A stretch of DNA of 64,000 nt from Methylocaldum sp002005105 (GCF_051027545.1 NZ_CP194902.1:2666001-2730000); one strand, 5' to 3'. Shown: positions 43,935-55,076, counted from the first letter of the stretch. Numbers and translations are program-made. Notes: a model not told the origin generated them from the sequence alone.

Positions 43935-46900
43935 ATGTCATTCGTCTCGTATCTCCGTACGAAGCCGGCGCTCGCCGGTTTGTGGCTCAGCCTCGTCGCG
44001 ATGTCCTCCCTCGCCGCCGCCCCCGCGCCGCAGGACCCCGCGGCGTTACCGGACGCCGTGGTCAAGGCGCTGCTCAAAGTGCACGAACAGCCCCGGAATC
44101 CGCTCCCGGAACGCTTGCGTCAGCATCTTAAGGAAGCGACGGAGTTGCTCGCCGAGGCCGAGGCCGAGGAGGACCAGCCCGCAGCCGGCGCGGCGGACCG
44201 CCTGGAATCCAGGCAATACTTGCTGGAGGCCAAGCGCACCGAGCTCGCGGGGCTGCGCCAGGAGGTGGAAAGCCAGCTCGACGGGGTTCGGGAGCAGCTC
44301 CGAACGCTCAAATTGGCCGGCAAGGTCAAGGCGTTCGACCGGTATGCGAAACAGGTCGCCCAGCGTTTCGATCGGATCGACCGGGCCCTGGCCGGGTTTG
44401 CGGCCAGCCGGGAGCCGACGGCGCGGCGCCAGGCGTTGGCCAACGCCCAAACGGAACTGCGCGCCCTTTATCGGCGCGGGTCGACGGCCGACGTCACGCC
44501 CGACGCGGTCCCGTTTCCCACCACCCGGCTCGGGGCCGACGTCAAGTCGACGCCCGCGGCGCCCAGCCAAAAACTACCCCGCTACCTCAGCGCCTCATCA
44601 TCGGCCCCCGACGCACCGGCTTACGCCTTCCTCCTGGATCTCCTCGGGAAACCCGCCGAAGCCGCGGCGCCGGCCACGCCGTCGGAAGCCGCAGCCTGCG
44701 GCTATACCGCCGCGGATCTCGCCGCGACCGACGACGTGGTCATCAGCCAGGAGATCCGCGATCTCGCCGCGCAGCTCGGCTATTCGCCGGTACGGATCTT
44801 CCAGCACGTCTACAACACCATCCGCTTCGAACCCTACTTCGGCTCCCTCAAAGGCTCGGTCGGCACCTTGTACAGCGGCGCCGGCGGCGCCACCGACCAG
44901 GCATCGCTCCTCATTGCCCTGCTGCGCGCCTCGAACATCCCGGCCCGTTATGTCCTCGGCAATGTCCAGGTCACCGACGCGTCGAATTTGGGCGCCAACG
45001 GCCGCGCGCCCCGCTGGCTCGGCGCCAAGACCTACCGGGCCGCGGCGCTCATCCTCTCGAACAATCTGAATCCGCAAGCCGCCTACCTGACCAGCAACAC
45101 CGGCATCCAACTGCGCCATGTCTGGGTCGAAGCCTGCCTGCCCTACGGCAATTACCGGGGCGCGCCGTCCGACCAGACCGGCCATCGCTGGATTCCTTTG
45201 GACCCGAGCTTCAAGGACAAGACCTATCAGGCCGGTATCGCCGGCATTCAGCAGGCGGTTGCCTTCGATTACAGCGCCACCGGCTATCTGGCCGGCCGCA
45301 CCCACACGCTGCCCCACGAACGCTACGAGGCGCAGGTCGAAAGCTACGTCAAAAGCCTGAATCCGGACTATACCCTGCTGGACGTGCCGTACCGGGGCGA
45401 ACCGATCCCCCGCAGCTTCGACATTCTGCCGGTCACCCTGCCGTACGAGGTGGTGCAATTCGTCAACTGGGCCGGCTCGTCGTCGCCCGAGACCGCCAGC
45501 CTTCCTGCGAGCCACCGCTATCAGTTCACGCTCAAGGTGCGGGACGGCACGGGCGGCAGTCTCATGGCGGACCAGCAGGTATCGCTGCCCTCGATCGTCC
45601 ACCAGCGGGTGACGCTGTCCTATACCCCGGCGGACAGCGCTTCGCAAACGATCTGGAATAGCTGGAACGGCGATCTGGCCGGTTTGCCGGCCGGATCGGT
45701 GAATCTGAAGCCGGTCCTGAAACTCGACGGCACCACCCTGGCCACGGGGTCGGGCACGCTTCCGCTGGGCACGGAGCATCGCCTGATCATGAAGGTGACC
45801 CTGGGCGACACCACCCTCCAGCAACCCGCCTGCCGCAACGACGACCCCAATAATGCCACGCCGGATCCCGACCTTCATTGCTTCAACAAGACCGTCTACG
45901 TCAATTTGAAGGCCGGCGCGCATCATGCCTTGATGGCGTATGCCCATCAGGGAGCGGACCGCCTCCTCGCCGAGCGCGCGGAACGCTTGATTCAATCCGT
46001 CCAGGGCGCGCCCGGCGCGCCGACGCCCGCCAATGCCGCCAATTACGACGCGACCGAAGGCGAACTCCTGCATATCGCGCTGTTGAAATACCTCCGTTAT
46101 GTCACCGACGCGGGGCAGCGCCTGGGCGAACTTAACGGCATCAGCGGCGAAAGCGGCATTCACCTGGGGCTCACCGCGGCGGGCCTCAAGGTCGACTACC
46201 TGTTCGACCTGCCGTTCGCCGTCCATCCCTCCGGTCCCTACATCGACGTGCTGGGCAATCTCGCACATTTGGTCAAGCTCGACACCACGGCGACCGACAG
46301 CGCCACCCTCCGCGCGGAAATCTGGCCGACCTTCAAGCTCTGGGGTTACAGCGCCTCGGCTTACGAGCACGCCATCTGGCAGGAACTGATCCGGACCGAT
46401 GCGGTGTCGACGGTACGGGGGCTGCAATTCGCCGGCGAGTCCGGCGGTACGAACCCGCTGGTGACGTTGACCTCCGCCAATATCGGGAGCTGGTCCAGCC
46501 TGATGGACCCCAGCATGAATCTCTATCAGGGCAGCATCACGGGTTTCGTCAACGACGGCGCCACGGTGACGGTGCCGAAGAAAACCCTCGCCTACACCGA
46601 CGGCCAGCCTCAGCCCAAGACCTGGAACGGCGCGGTGTACATGGCGGAAAACCAGACCAAGGGCTATATCGCCGCCATCATCAACGGCGGCCTCGGCGGG
46701 GGCTATTCGCTGGTCAACACGAGCCCGGTGCCGGTCTCCTATCCGCGCGATTCGTTCATTCCCAGCGTGGCCCCGAGCGTCTGGCCGATCAACTCGGCGA
46801 CCCTCGCCAACGGCTGGAACGCGGTCATGAGCTGGGGCGGCGATCCGGTCAACCTCGCCACCGGCAATCTGTACCACACCGAGCGGGATGTGTCCGTGGC

Positions 46901-49900
46901 GGGCCGCGGCTTGCCCTTGGTGTTCGAACGCGCCTACAACAGCCGGGGACCCAAGGACGGCCCCTTGGGGTTCGGCTGGACCCACAGCTTCAACCATAAG
47001 CTGAACTTCTACGGCGCCGAGGGCGGGTATGTCAGGGTCGGCTGGGTGGACGGCACCGGGGCGGAGCGGTTCTTCCGGCTTCCGGGCAGCAGCGTGCCGG
47101 CGGGCAGCGTCTTCCAGGCCGCGCCGGGGGTGTATTCGGTTCTGAAGCGCGAGGCCGACGGGTCGTGGAGTCTGACCGAGAAGAACGGCCTCCGTTACGG
47201 CTTCGAGAGCAACGCCGGAACCACCGCCGGACAGGTGGCGCGGCTCTTGACGATCAAGGACCGCAATCTCAATACCCTGACCCTTTCCTATAACACCGGC
47301 TGCGGCAATGTTCTGTGCTCGGTCAGCGACGGCCCGGGGCGGTCGCTGGCGTTCACCTACACCTCAGGGCGCATCAGCCAGGTGACGGTGAAAGCCGCGG
47401 GCGGCAGCGTGCTCGCCACCCACCGGTACGGCTACGACGGCAACGGCCATCTGACGAGCTACCAGAGCCCCTTGGGCGTAGCGGGGCAGCACGGTGCCGT
47501 GACCTACGACTACTACACCGCCGCCGACGGCCAGAATATCGATCATGCCCTGAAGACGTATACCCTGCCGGAAGGCGAAGGGATGCGCTTTGCCTATTAC
47601 CTGGACGGGCGGGTGTTCCGCCATCGGCGCCACAAGCACGGCACCCTGCTGCCGGAAACCACCACCTTCCGTTACCAGGATTTCCGCCGCGAGACGGTGA
47701 CGGTCAACGAGCGCGGCTACGAGCGGCGGCATACCTTCGATGCCAACGGCAACCCGGTCCGGATCGTCGACGAAACCGGCGCGGCCTACACCTACGCTTA
47801 CGATGCGGCGAACCCCTTCAACCGCTTCTCGGAGACCGATCCGGCCGGGCTGACCACGCACTACCAGTACGACAGTGTCGGCAACGTCACCCGGATCACC
47901 CCGCCCTCCGGCGCCGCCACCGAGTACGCCGACTTTACCGCCTATCACGCGCCGCAGCGGATCAAGGACGCCCAAGGGAACTGGACGCTCCTCAAATACG
48001 ACGCCAAGGGCAATCTCACCGACGCGGTGCGCCTCAAGACCGGCCAGGTGCCGACGGCCGGCGTCACGCCCCCGGCCTCCGCCATCGCGAGTTGGACGAA
48101 ATACGCGTACGACGGGAACTTCGGCCAGCCGACCCAGACCAAAGCCCTGCGCGACTTCACCGGCGCGACGCTCGGCAGCTTCGCCGGCGGGGTCGGACCC
48201 ACCCTCACCACCAGCTACGACGCCCAGACCCTCTATCCGACCCAGCTCAGCCGCTTGGGCGACAAGACCGGCGACGGCCTGATCAACGCCTCCGATCCGG
48301 CCGATACCGCGAGCCTGGCCTTCGACGGCCTGGGGCGTCAGACGCAAGGGATCGATGCCGACTGGCACCCGGTCCAGGCCGCCTACGATGCCGACGGCCG
48401 GGTCATCCAAGGAAGCGATGCGATCGGGCAGCTTCGAACTTACCGCCACGACGGCGACGGCCGGCTCATCGATGCCGAGCTGAAACTCACCCAGGCCGGA
48501 AAGACCCGGCTCTGGGATTCGGCCACCCAGGTCTACGACGACTCAGGGCGGCTCGCGCAAACCCTCGATGCCGGCGGCTACGCCACCTTGTACCGGTACG
48601 ATGCGGCCGGGCACCTCACGCAGGTGACCGACCCCGATGCCTACAGCTTAAGCTTCGACTACGACCCCGTGGGCCGCTGGGTGCGCGCCTACGACAAGGC
48701 CGAGCATGCGGTTAGCCGGACGCTGGATGCCGCCGGGCGGGTGAAAACGGTCACCGACCCCAACGGCCACGCGACCACCTACAGTTACTGGAACGCGGCC
48801 GGGGACGGCCGCCTGAAACAGGTGACCCGGCCCAAGGTCGGCAGCTTCACCGCCGGGCGGATCACCCAGTTCGACTACGACGCCCTGGGCCGGGTGATCC
48901 AATTCACCGAGCAGCCCGCGGCCGGTTCGGGCGAAACCGCCCGCGATACCTTAAGGACCTACGATGCCCTGGGCCGCCTCGTCCGCGAAGCGGGTCCGGC
49001 GTATGCCGACTCGGATCCCAATTCCGCCACCTTCGGCCAGACCATCCGCCCCGTCACCCGCTGGGTCTATGATCCTCTGGGGCATCTCAAGGAAATTAAG
49101 GCCGGCCGGACCGCCGCGAACGGCGGCAGCGGCATCGACCCGGAGACCGGCGCCTCCGCCTCGGACACGGTGACCACCCAGGCGACCTACACCGTCGACG
49201 ACTTCGGCCGGCGCTTGACCGAAACCGACGCCAAAGGCCACACCACCCGCTACACCTACGACCTCCACGGCAACGTCCTCACCCGGCAGACGCCCAACGG
49301 TCATACCGTGACCTACGTCTGGGCTACCGGCCATCAGCTCCTGTCGGCGACGGCGGAAGACGGGCGCCAGGTGGTCTACACCCGCAATCCCCTGGGGCAG
49401 GTCATCCGCGCCGAAACCTGGAGCGCGGTGCCGAGCCAGCTGGAAGTCGCCTACGACTATACCTATGACGCCGCGCATCGGCTCGACAGCGTCACCGACA
49501 GCCGCGGGGTCAAGACCCTGAGCTACGCCTGGAGTCCCGGCGGCCTCTTGGACAGTCTGACCGACAGCGACGGCGGAGCCACCCACACCCTCTATGATCC
49601 CGTCGGCCGCCTGATCGGCCTCTGGGCGCCCAACTTCGACACCTTCGGCCTCGCCTACGACGCCGGCGGCCGGTTGACCGAGCTGCGCTACCCGAACGGT
49701 GTCACCGAGACCCTCGCCTGGAACGCCGACGACAGCCTGCAGCGCATCAGCCACAAGAGCGGGGCGACGACGCTGGCTCAGTCGACCTACACCTACGACG
49801 GCCTCGGCCGGCGGAAGACCCTCCAGGAAACGGTCTCGGGCCTTCCGACCCTGACCACTACCTACCAATACGATCCGCTCGACCGGCTCACTCAAGTCGA

Positions 49901-51344
49901 CAACGGCACCGCCAGCCAGAAACAGAGCTACGCCTATGACGTCTTCGGCAACCGGGTGCAACAACAGCTCGGCAACCCGGTCAGCCAGACCACCGTCTAC
50001 CGCTACGACGCCGCCCAGCAGCTGACCGAAGTCCGAAGCGGCAGCCTCACCGGGACCTTGCTCGAAGCGGACCTCTACGATGAAGTCGGCCAGCTCACCC
50101 AGAAGTGCACCGGCGGCACGGTCACGCGGCCCAACGACAGCAGCTGTTCCGGGAGTCAGGTCACCCAGTACGCCTTCAACAGCTTCGATCGCCTCAGCCA
50201 GATCAGCGGCAGCACGAACGCGAGCTTCCGCTACGATGACCAAGGAAGGCGCATTCAAAAGACCGAAGGCGGCGTCGCCACGAACTACCTGTACGATGGG
50301 CAAAACCTCTACGGCGAATACCCGGCCGGCGGCTGGACCGCGCCCACCGCACTCTATGTTCAGGCCGGCCTCGATCTTCCCTTGGCCCGGCTCACCGGCA
50401 GCGTGGGGAGCCCCAGCGCCACGGCCCATTACTACCACCCGGACGGCCTCGGCTCGCTCCTGGCCCTGACCAACGCGGCCGGCAGCGTTACCGCCACCCA
50501 GCGGTTCGACGCCTTCGGGCTCAAACTCGCCGGCAGCGGTACCGTGCCCACCTACGGCTACACGGGAAGAGAGCCCGATGCGAGTGGGCTCGTCTACTAC
50601 CGCGCGCGGTACTACGACCCGAGCGTTGGCCGCTTCACCCAACGCGATCCGGTGGGTTACCTGGATGGGCTCAACCGGTATGCCTATGTCGGCAACAATC
50701 CGGTCAACTTCACCGATCCCAATGGGTTGTTGGCCCGACGGGTGGCGGCGTGGCTCGATACCCAAACCGGCAACTACTTCAGCAGCGGGCAGTTTGCGGA
50801 TACATTGGGTCGGACCGTGGACGCCTTCGGCGCCGCCGCGCAAGGCAACCCGCTCCTCGGCCTGTCCGCCGCGCCCGCAGTGGGCATCACTCAGGGCATC
50901 CAGGCGGGCAGTGTGCCGCAGATCGGGTTCGAGGTGGCGACGACGGAACTGCCGGGCCTCAAAGCCAGTGTGGGTCTCGTTGGCGCCATCATTAAATCCG
51001 GGAGTAAAATCGAACCGGTGGTCGAGGCGGCAAGAGGGCCACTGGCCCGAGGACGTGATGCGGAAACGAGGGTTCTGAACGAACTTGGCCTACCGAAGAA
51101 CACGCAAAAGGTCGGTACGGCGGAAGGTAATGCCATCCCCGATGCTTTGACCGATACGCTTTCCATTGAAATCAAAGATGCAGCCCGTGTTAGCCGAACT
51201 ACGCAAGTGCGAATTCAAACCGATGCGGCGAGGCGTGATGGCCGCGAATCGGTTTTGATCACAGGCGAGAAGACTTGCGTTAGCGGCAATTGCACCAAAG
51301 CATTTGATCAAATAATTCGTCGCCCTGATTTGGGACCGCAGTAA
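43935..51344 (+). CDS. RHS polymorphic toxin with transglutaminase-like domain and nuclease tip
   Basis: 2,469 residues, with a signal peptide ending SSLAA. In order: coiled-coil stretch (residues 60-170); transglutaminase-like domain (about 260-470; GATDQASLLIALLRASNIPA, then LRHVWVEACLPYG, WIPLDPSFKDK), in which the usual nucleophilic Cys is not seen at the ATDQ position; DUF6531-like shell entry near 970 (GGDPVNLATGNLYHTERDV); YD repeats; RHS core (YYRARYYDPSVGRFTQRDP). The variable tip from residue 2,264 ends in a restriction-endonuclease-like toxin (RGRDAETRVLNELGLPKNTQ, IPDALTDTLSIEIKDAARVS), close to Tox-REase-7. The immunity gene overlaps its stop. Confidence 0.92.
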   Translation: MSFVSYLRTKPALAGLWLSLVAMSSLAAAPAPQDPAALPDAVVKALLKVHEQPRNPLPERLRQHLKEATELLAEAEAEEDQPAAGAADRLESRQYLLEAKRTELAGLRQEVESQLDGVREQLRTLKLAGKVKAFDRYAKQVAQRFDRIDRALAGFAASREPTARRQALANAQTELRALYRRGSTADVTPDAVPFPTTRLGADVKSTPAAPSQKLPRYLSASSSAPDAPAYAFLLDLLGKPAEAAAPATPSEAAACGYTAADLAATDDVVISQEIRDLAAQLGYSPVRIFQHVYNTIRFEPYFGSLKGSVGTLYSGAGGATDQASLLIALLRASNIPARYVLGNVQVTDASNLGANGRAPRWLGAKTYRAAALILSNNLNPQAAYLTSNTGIQLRHVWVEACLPYGNYRGAPSDQTGHRWIPLDPSFKDKTYQAGIAGIQQAVAFDYSATGYLAGRTHTLPHERYEAQVESYVKSLNPDYTLLDVPYRGEPIPRSFDILPVTLPYEVVQFVNWAGSSSPETASLPASHRYQFTLKVRDGTGGSLMADQQVSLPSIVHQRVTLSYTPADSASQTIWNSWNGDLAGLPAGSVNLKPVLKLDGTTLATGSGTLPLGTEHRLIMKVTLGDTTLQQPACRNDDPNNATPDPDLHCFNKTVYVNLKAGAHHALMAYAHQGADRLLAERAERLIQSVQGAPGAPTPANAANYDATEGELLHIALLKYLRYVTDAGQRLGELNGISGESGIHLGLTAAGLKVDYLFDLPFAVHPSGPYIDVLGNLAHLVKLDTTATDSATLRAEIWPTFKLWGYSASAYEHAIWQELIRTDAVSTVRGLQFAGESGGTNPLVTLTSANIGSWSSLMDPSMNLYQGSITGFVNDGATVTVPKKTLAYTDGQPQPKTWNGAVYMAENQTKGYIAAIINGGLGGGYSLVNTSPVPVSYPRDSFIPSVAPSVWPINSATLANGWNAVMSWGGDPVNLATGNLYHTERDVSVAGRGLPLVFERAYNSRGPKDGPLGFGWTHSFNHKLNFYGAEGGYVRVGWVDGTGAERFFRLPGSSVPAGSVFQAAPGVYSVLKREADGSWSLTEKNGLRYGFESNAGTTAGQVARLLTIKDRNLNTLTLSYNTGCGNVLCSVSDGPGRSLAFTYTSGRISQVTVKAAGGSVLATHRYGYDGNGHLTSYQSPLGVAGQHGAVTYDYYTAADGQNIDHALKTYTLPEGEGMRFAYYLDGRVFRHRRHKHGTLLPETTTFRYQDFRRETVTVNERGYERRHTFDANGNPVRIVDETGAAYTYAYDAANPFNRFSETDPAGLTTHYQYDSVGNVTRITPPSGAATEYADFTAYHAPQRIKDAQGNWTLLKYDAKGNLTDAVRLKTGQVPTAGVTPPASAIASWTKYAYDGNFGQPTQTKALRDFTGATLGSFAGGVGPTLTTSYDAQTLYPTQLSRLGDKTGDGLINASDPADTASLAFDGLGRQTQGIDADWHPVQAAYDADGRVIQGSDAIGQLRTYRHDGDGRLIDAELKLTQAGKTRLWDSATQVYDDSGRLAQTLDAGGYATLYRYDAAGHLTQVTDPDAYSLSFDYDPVGRWVRAYDKAEHAVSRTLDAAGRVKTVTDPNGHATTYSYWNAAGDGRLKQVTRPKVGSFTAGRITQFDYDALGRVIQFTEQPAAGSGETARDTLRTYDALGRLVREAGPAYADSDPNSATFGQTIRPVTRWVYDPLGHLKEIKAGRTAANGGSGIDPETGASASDTVTTQATYTVDDFGRRLTETDAKGHTTRYTYDLHGNVLTRQTPNGHTVTYVWATGHQLLSATAEDGRQVVYTRNPLGQVIRAETWSAVPSQLEVAYDYTYDAAHRLDSVTDSRGVKTLSYAWSPGGLLDSLTDSDGGATHTLYDPVGRLIGLWAPNFDTFGLAYDAGGRLTELRYPNGVTETLAWNADDSLQRISHKSGATTLAQSTYTYDGLGRRKTLQETVSGLPTLTTTYQYDPLDRLTQVDNGTASQKQSYAYDVFGNRVQQQLGNPVSQTTVYRYDAAQQLTEVRSGSLTGTLLEADLYDEVGQLTQKCTGGTVTRPNDSSCSGSQVTQYAFNSFDRLSQISGSTNASFRYDDQGRRIQKTEGGVATNYLYDGQNLYGEYPAGGWTAPTALYVQAGLDLPLARLTGSVGSPSATAHYYHPDGLGSLLALTNAAGSVTATQRFDAFGLKLAGSGTVPTYGYTGREPDASGLVYYRARYYDPSVGRFTQRDPVGYLDGLNRYAYVGNNPVNFTDPNGLLARRVAAWLDTQTGNYFSSGQFADTLGRTVDAFGAAAQGNPLLGLSAAPAVGITQGIQAGSVPQIGFEVATTELPGLKASVGLVGAIIKSGSKIEPVVEAARGPLARGRDAETRVLNELGLPKNTQKVGTAEGNAIPDALTDTLSIEIKDAARVSRTTQVRIQTDAARRDGRESVLITGEKTCVSGNCTKAFDQIIRRPDLGPQ

Positions 51345-52072
51345 TGATTGAATCGAGACTCGATTTTCAGACATCCGACCTGCGTTTCGTGGTTGAGGCT
51401 TTCTGCACGTTACCAATGGAGCTGAGACCAACCCACCACAGTCGTGGTGAAGATGAACCAGGAGAGCCGCTCCTAGATGTTGGTAAATTCCTTGATTCAA
51501 TGGCTATAGCAAACTTGGGACCTGTACTCAAGGGATCTAATGTTGAGTATTACGTTGAGTTTTCCTATAGAAATATCGGAACAGAACGAGTTAAGAGCAT
51601 ATATTGCGACTGCAACTTGGATGTAGAGCCGCATCTTGCAAAGCAGTTCTTGTTGCATATGGCAGCAGCACAGCCAATCTTTGGTTATGCCTGTGCGCCA
51701 GAGGAGCGACAGCACCGGAATCGGGTGATCGTCAAGCAGGGAATTAACACTGTTGAAAGCTGGGTGGGGCGTGATCTCCAGAAGTATATTCCAGGGTTTT
51801 ACTGGTTGACGCTGTTGCCTGACGCTTTAGCAGAAAAGTACAGTGTTCCAATCTCGGTGGTGGAAAATATCGCGCAGGAGCACATTGAACTTGAAGGTGG
51901 CCAGCATCTCTTCCGTTTTTATGAGCGGCCCGAGGACTGGCAATCGACGCATGAAGTTGCAGCGTTGTGCTCTTTACTTCCTGGCGTGTTCGATGTCGAA
52001 AAAATCAAGCCGCAGCTTGCGACTGCAAAAAATTACCTTGAGCTTGATTCGGCCTTGAGGGGCTGGAAGTAA
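51344..52072 (+). CDS. Immunity protein for the RHS nuclease tip
   Basis: 242 residues; its ATG overlaps the RHS stop (TAATG), the standard toxin-immunity coupling. No signal peptide, fitting a cytoplasmic neutraliser. It shares the short core KYIPGFYW and a later RFYERPEDW pattern with the protein at 54112 (KYLPGLYW, VKVFEDPYSW), so both belong to one immunity family (Imm52-like) despite protecting against different tips. Its AT-rich codon use relative to the RHS shell is typical of exchanged tip/immunity cassettes. Confidence 0.82.
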   Translation: MIESRLDFQTSDLRFVVEAFCTLPMELRPTHHSRGEDEPGEPLLDVGKFLDSMAIANLGPVLKGSNVEYYVEFSYRNIGTERVKSIYCDCNLDVEPHLAKQFLLHMAAAQPIFGYACAPEERQHRNRVIVKQGINTVESWVGRDLQKYIPGFYWLTLLPDALAEKYSVPISVVENIAQEHIELEGGQHLFRFYERPEDWQSTHEVAALCSLLPGVFDVEKIKPQLATAKNYLELDSALRGWK

Positions 52073-52314
52073 ATACAAATCTTTCTTAACGCGGTAAGGT
52101 GCGCTCCCCGTAGGATGCCGCCGACGACAGGAGGCGCATCGTTCGTGAACCGCCGGCACCGGGCGAGCCAAGACCGGATGGAATAGCGCCTCCAGCCTGC
52201 GTAGGATGCGGTGAGAAACGAACCGCATCGTTCGAGGGCCTTCTTCCTCGATTCGGTTTTGCTCTTTAACAACTCACCCAATCCGTGATCACCCTGATCC
52301 CTTGGGCCGGTTAA
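52073..52314. other. Junction sequence before the orphan RHS cassette
   Basis: 242 bp without a gene. It contains two similar phrases ('gtaggatgc' followed by a GAACCG-rich stretch, at 52111 and 52202), a local imperfect repeat. Confidence 0.4.
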
Positions 52315-54109
52315 CGGCCTCTGGGCGCCCAACTTCGATACCTTCGGCCTTGCCTATGACGCCGGCGGCCGGCTGACCGAGCTGCGCTACCCGAACGGCG
52401 TCACCGAGACCCTCGCCTGGAACGCCGACGACAGCTTAAGCCGCATCAGTCACAAAAACGTGGCGGCGACCCTCGTCCAGAGCGTTTACACCTACGATGG
52501 CCTCGGCCGGCGGAAGACCCTCCAGGAGACGGTCTCGGGCCTGCCGACCCTGACCTATACCTACCAATACGATCCGCTCGACCGGCTCACTCAGGTCGAC
52601 AACGGCACCGCGAGCCAAAGGCAAGTCTACGCCTACGATTGGGCGGGCAACCGCGTCCAAAAGCAGCTCGGCAACCCGGTGAGCCAGACCTGGGCGTACA
52701 AGCAGGATGCGGCGAACCAGCTGACCGAGGTCCGCAACGGCAGCCTCACCGGCCCGCTGCTCGAAGCGGACCTCTACGATGAAGTCGGCCAGCTCACCCA
52801 GAAGTGCACCGGCGGCACGGTCACGCGGCCCAACGACAGCAGCTATTCCGGGAGTCAGGTCACCCAGTACGCCTTCAACAGCTTTGATCGCCTCAGCCAG
52901 ATCAGCGGCAGCACGAACGCGAGCTTCCGCTACGATGACCAAGGAAGGCGCATTCAGAAGACCGAAGGCGGCGCCGTTACGAACTATCTGTACGATGGTC
53001 CCAACCTTTACGGCGAATACCCGGCCGGCGGCTGGACGACGCCCACCGCGCTTTACGTCCAGGCGGGGCTCGATGCGCCCCTGGCGAGGCTCACCGGCAG
53101 CGTGGGGAGCCCCAGCGCCACCGCCCATTACTACCACCCGGACGGCCTCGGCTCCGTCCTGGCCCTGACCAACGCGGCCGGCAGCGTTACCGCCACCCAG
53201 CGGTTCGACGCCTTCGGGCTCAAACTCGCCGGCAGCGGTACCGTGCCCACCTACGGCTACACGGGAAGAGAGCCCGATGCGAGTGGGCTCGTCTACTACC
53301 GCGCGCGGTACTACGACCCGAGCGTTGGCCGCTTCACCCAACGCGACCCCGTGGGCTACCTCGATGGGCTCAACCGGTATGCCTATGTGGGCAACAATCC
53401 GGTCAACTTCACCGATCCGCAGGGCCTGACGGCGCAAGGGCCGTTGGGTGTCCAGTTCGCGTCGCAGACCGCCAGTTATTACAGTGGCGGTCAGGGCGTG
53501 CTGGACCCAGCAGGCAGCGGGTACGGCGGATACGGGTACGGACCCGTACCGTTTGCCAACACAAATTGGCCGAGTGGCCCGCCCGTGAGCTTGGCCGGCG
53601 GCATCCGTCAAACCGCCAATCCCTTTCTCGGCAGTACGTTTACCGGCGAACGCTACCACGTGGCGGTGAATACCGTCACGCCCGGCTGCCCGCCCGGCGT
53701 GGGCGGGTGCTTCAGTGAAGGTGGTGGCAACGGCGGTTTTGGGGGTATTGGCGGAAGTGGCTCGGCCAGAGCGCTTTCCGGCCGGGCCGCGGAGGGCGCG
53801 GTATCGAATAGTCTTGGCATTCCGCGCAATGCCGGTCCTGGTCGGGAGACGATTCCCGGCAGTGGTCCCGGCGGTTATCGGGTGCCCGACTTCCCGCCCA
53901 GTGTTACGATTCAGCAGCGCGGATCGATCATCGAGGTGAAGGATAGACAAAATCTGTCGATCACGCCGCAGCTGCAGGACTTAGCCGAGTATGCGAGAAG
54001 AAATGACCTTATTATTGAGCTTTACACCAATGCGCGGCTTCCTCAAAGCGGTCGGTTGCACGACTTAATTGAGGAAGGTGTGATTGTGACAGCACCAATC
54101 CCAAAGTAG
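52315..54109 (+). pseudogene. Orphan RHS C-terminal cassette with alternative nuclease tip
   Basis: From 52315 the sequence copies the end of the large RHS gene (from about 49610: GLWAPNFDTFGLAYDAGG) through the RHS core at near identity. It diverges after FTDP into a new tip: Gly-rich linker, then SGRAAEGAVSNSLGIPRNAG, YRVPDFPPSV and IIEVKDRQNLSITPQLQDL, a restriction-endonuclease-fold toxin of the Tox-REase-3-like kind. There is no signal peptide, promoter or ribosome site; the first plausible start is GTG 52460 inside the RHS repeats. It is probably silent until recombined onto the upstream shell. Confidence 0.88.
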
Positions 54110-54111
54110 AG

Positions 54112-54993
54112 ATGAGTGACAGAAGTACGGCCGATCGGCAAATCAACGTTAAATTCGCCTTTGGCGAGTCCTTCCTCAACAACGATACGCTGGATCGTTT
54201 TCAGCGTTTGCTCATGGAAAATGCACCCAAGTGGACTGTTGGTTTGCACATCTGGCGTTACCGCGAATCCAAGGCGCCCTTGGATCTGACCAGTGCATCG
54301 GCGCTTCGGGATGAGGTGATCAGCAGAGGGTTGAATCATGGGCCGTATTATGAAGCGTTGGTCAAGCGCTTTGGTCCGCCTAAGGATGACCGCCCTTGTG
54401 GTGGAGAGGAATTGCGAGGCGCTTCTAAGTCGCTGATTCTCATACTTAACTTTGACCAATACATTTTGAAACGAACGGGTGATATCCGCAATTGGGGCAA
54501 TACCATCACGATGCAATTCTTGACGAGCCAATTCGAGGGGCAGGCAACGAAGGAATGGATCGATGTCTTCTTTGCGCGGGCCTGCGAGGAACTTGCGCCT
54601 TGGCATGCGCATGCGTCCACCTCCAGCGAATGGGCGGCCAACAACCTGGCGTTCAATACACCCGACGGGGCGCGGGTGCGGGCGGTCGGCATTGATAAAA
54701 CGAAGTATCTGCCAGGTTTATATTGGCAAAACTATTTCGGCGGACCGTACGTGGACTTCATCGGCCGGCAACGGCTGCTGTCGGCGCCTGCGTGCCGGGT
54801 GCAAGAGATCGGGGGTGGCGTTTTGGTCAAGGTGTTTGAAGACCCGTACTCGTGGGCGAGTCCGGAGAGCAGTGATTTGAAACGACGGGTATTAGCGCAC
54901 CTCGGCGAGGAATTCTTCTTTATCAAGGAGGCTGGCCCAAGAACGACACGCGCGCCGGATTTCTCCTTTCTGGGCGACAAACTGGCGATTTAG
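54112..54993 (+). CDS. Immunity protein for the orphan RHS tip
   Basis: 293 residues; ATG 54112 sits three bases after the cassette's stop. It is cytoplasmic in character. The segment DKTKYLPGLYWQNYFGG and the pattern VKVFEDPYSWASPES parallel the immunity protein at 51344, so the two are distant relatives. The gene is intact even though its toxin has no start. That fits continued protection against sister cells using this tip. Confidence 0.8.
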   Translation: MSDRSTADRQINVKFAFGESFLNNDTLDRFQRLLMENAPKWTVGLHIWRYRESKAPLDLTSASALRDEVISRGLNHGPYYEALVKRFGPPKDDRPCGGEELRGASKSLILILNFDQYILKRTGDIRNWGNTITMQFLTSQFEGQATKEWIDVFFARACEELAPWHAHASTSSEWAANNLAFNTPDGARVRAVGIDKTKYLPGLYWQNYFGGPYVDFIGRQRLLSAPACRVQEIGGGVLVKVFEDPYSWASPESSDLKRRVLAHLGEEFFFIKEAGPRTTRAPDFSFLGDKLAI

Positions 54994-55076
54994 AACCGCT
55001 CGCCCTTCGTTGTCAGGCGAAGTGGTAGAACGAAATGTTCAACAACGAATGTTTTCAATAAACAGGGACTTTCCCA

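Noticed and set aside
44598..46997. Minus-strand 799-residue open frame
   Set aside because: A GC-rich shadow of the RHS/transglutaminase gene with no ribosome site or domain pattern. The same holds for minus frames at 42587-43873, 47364-48449, 48951-50843 and 52436-53950.
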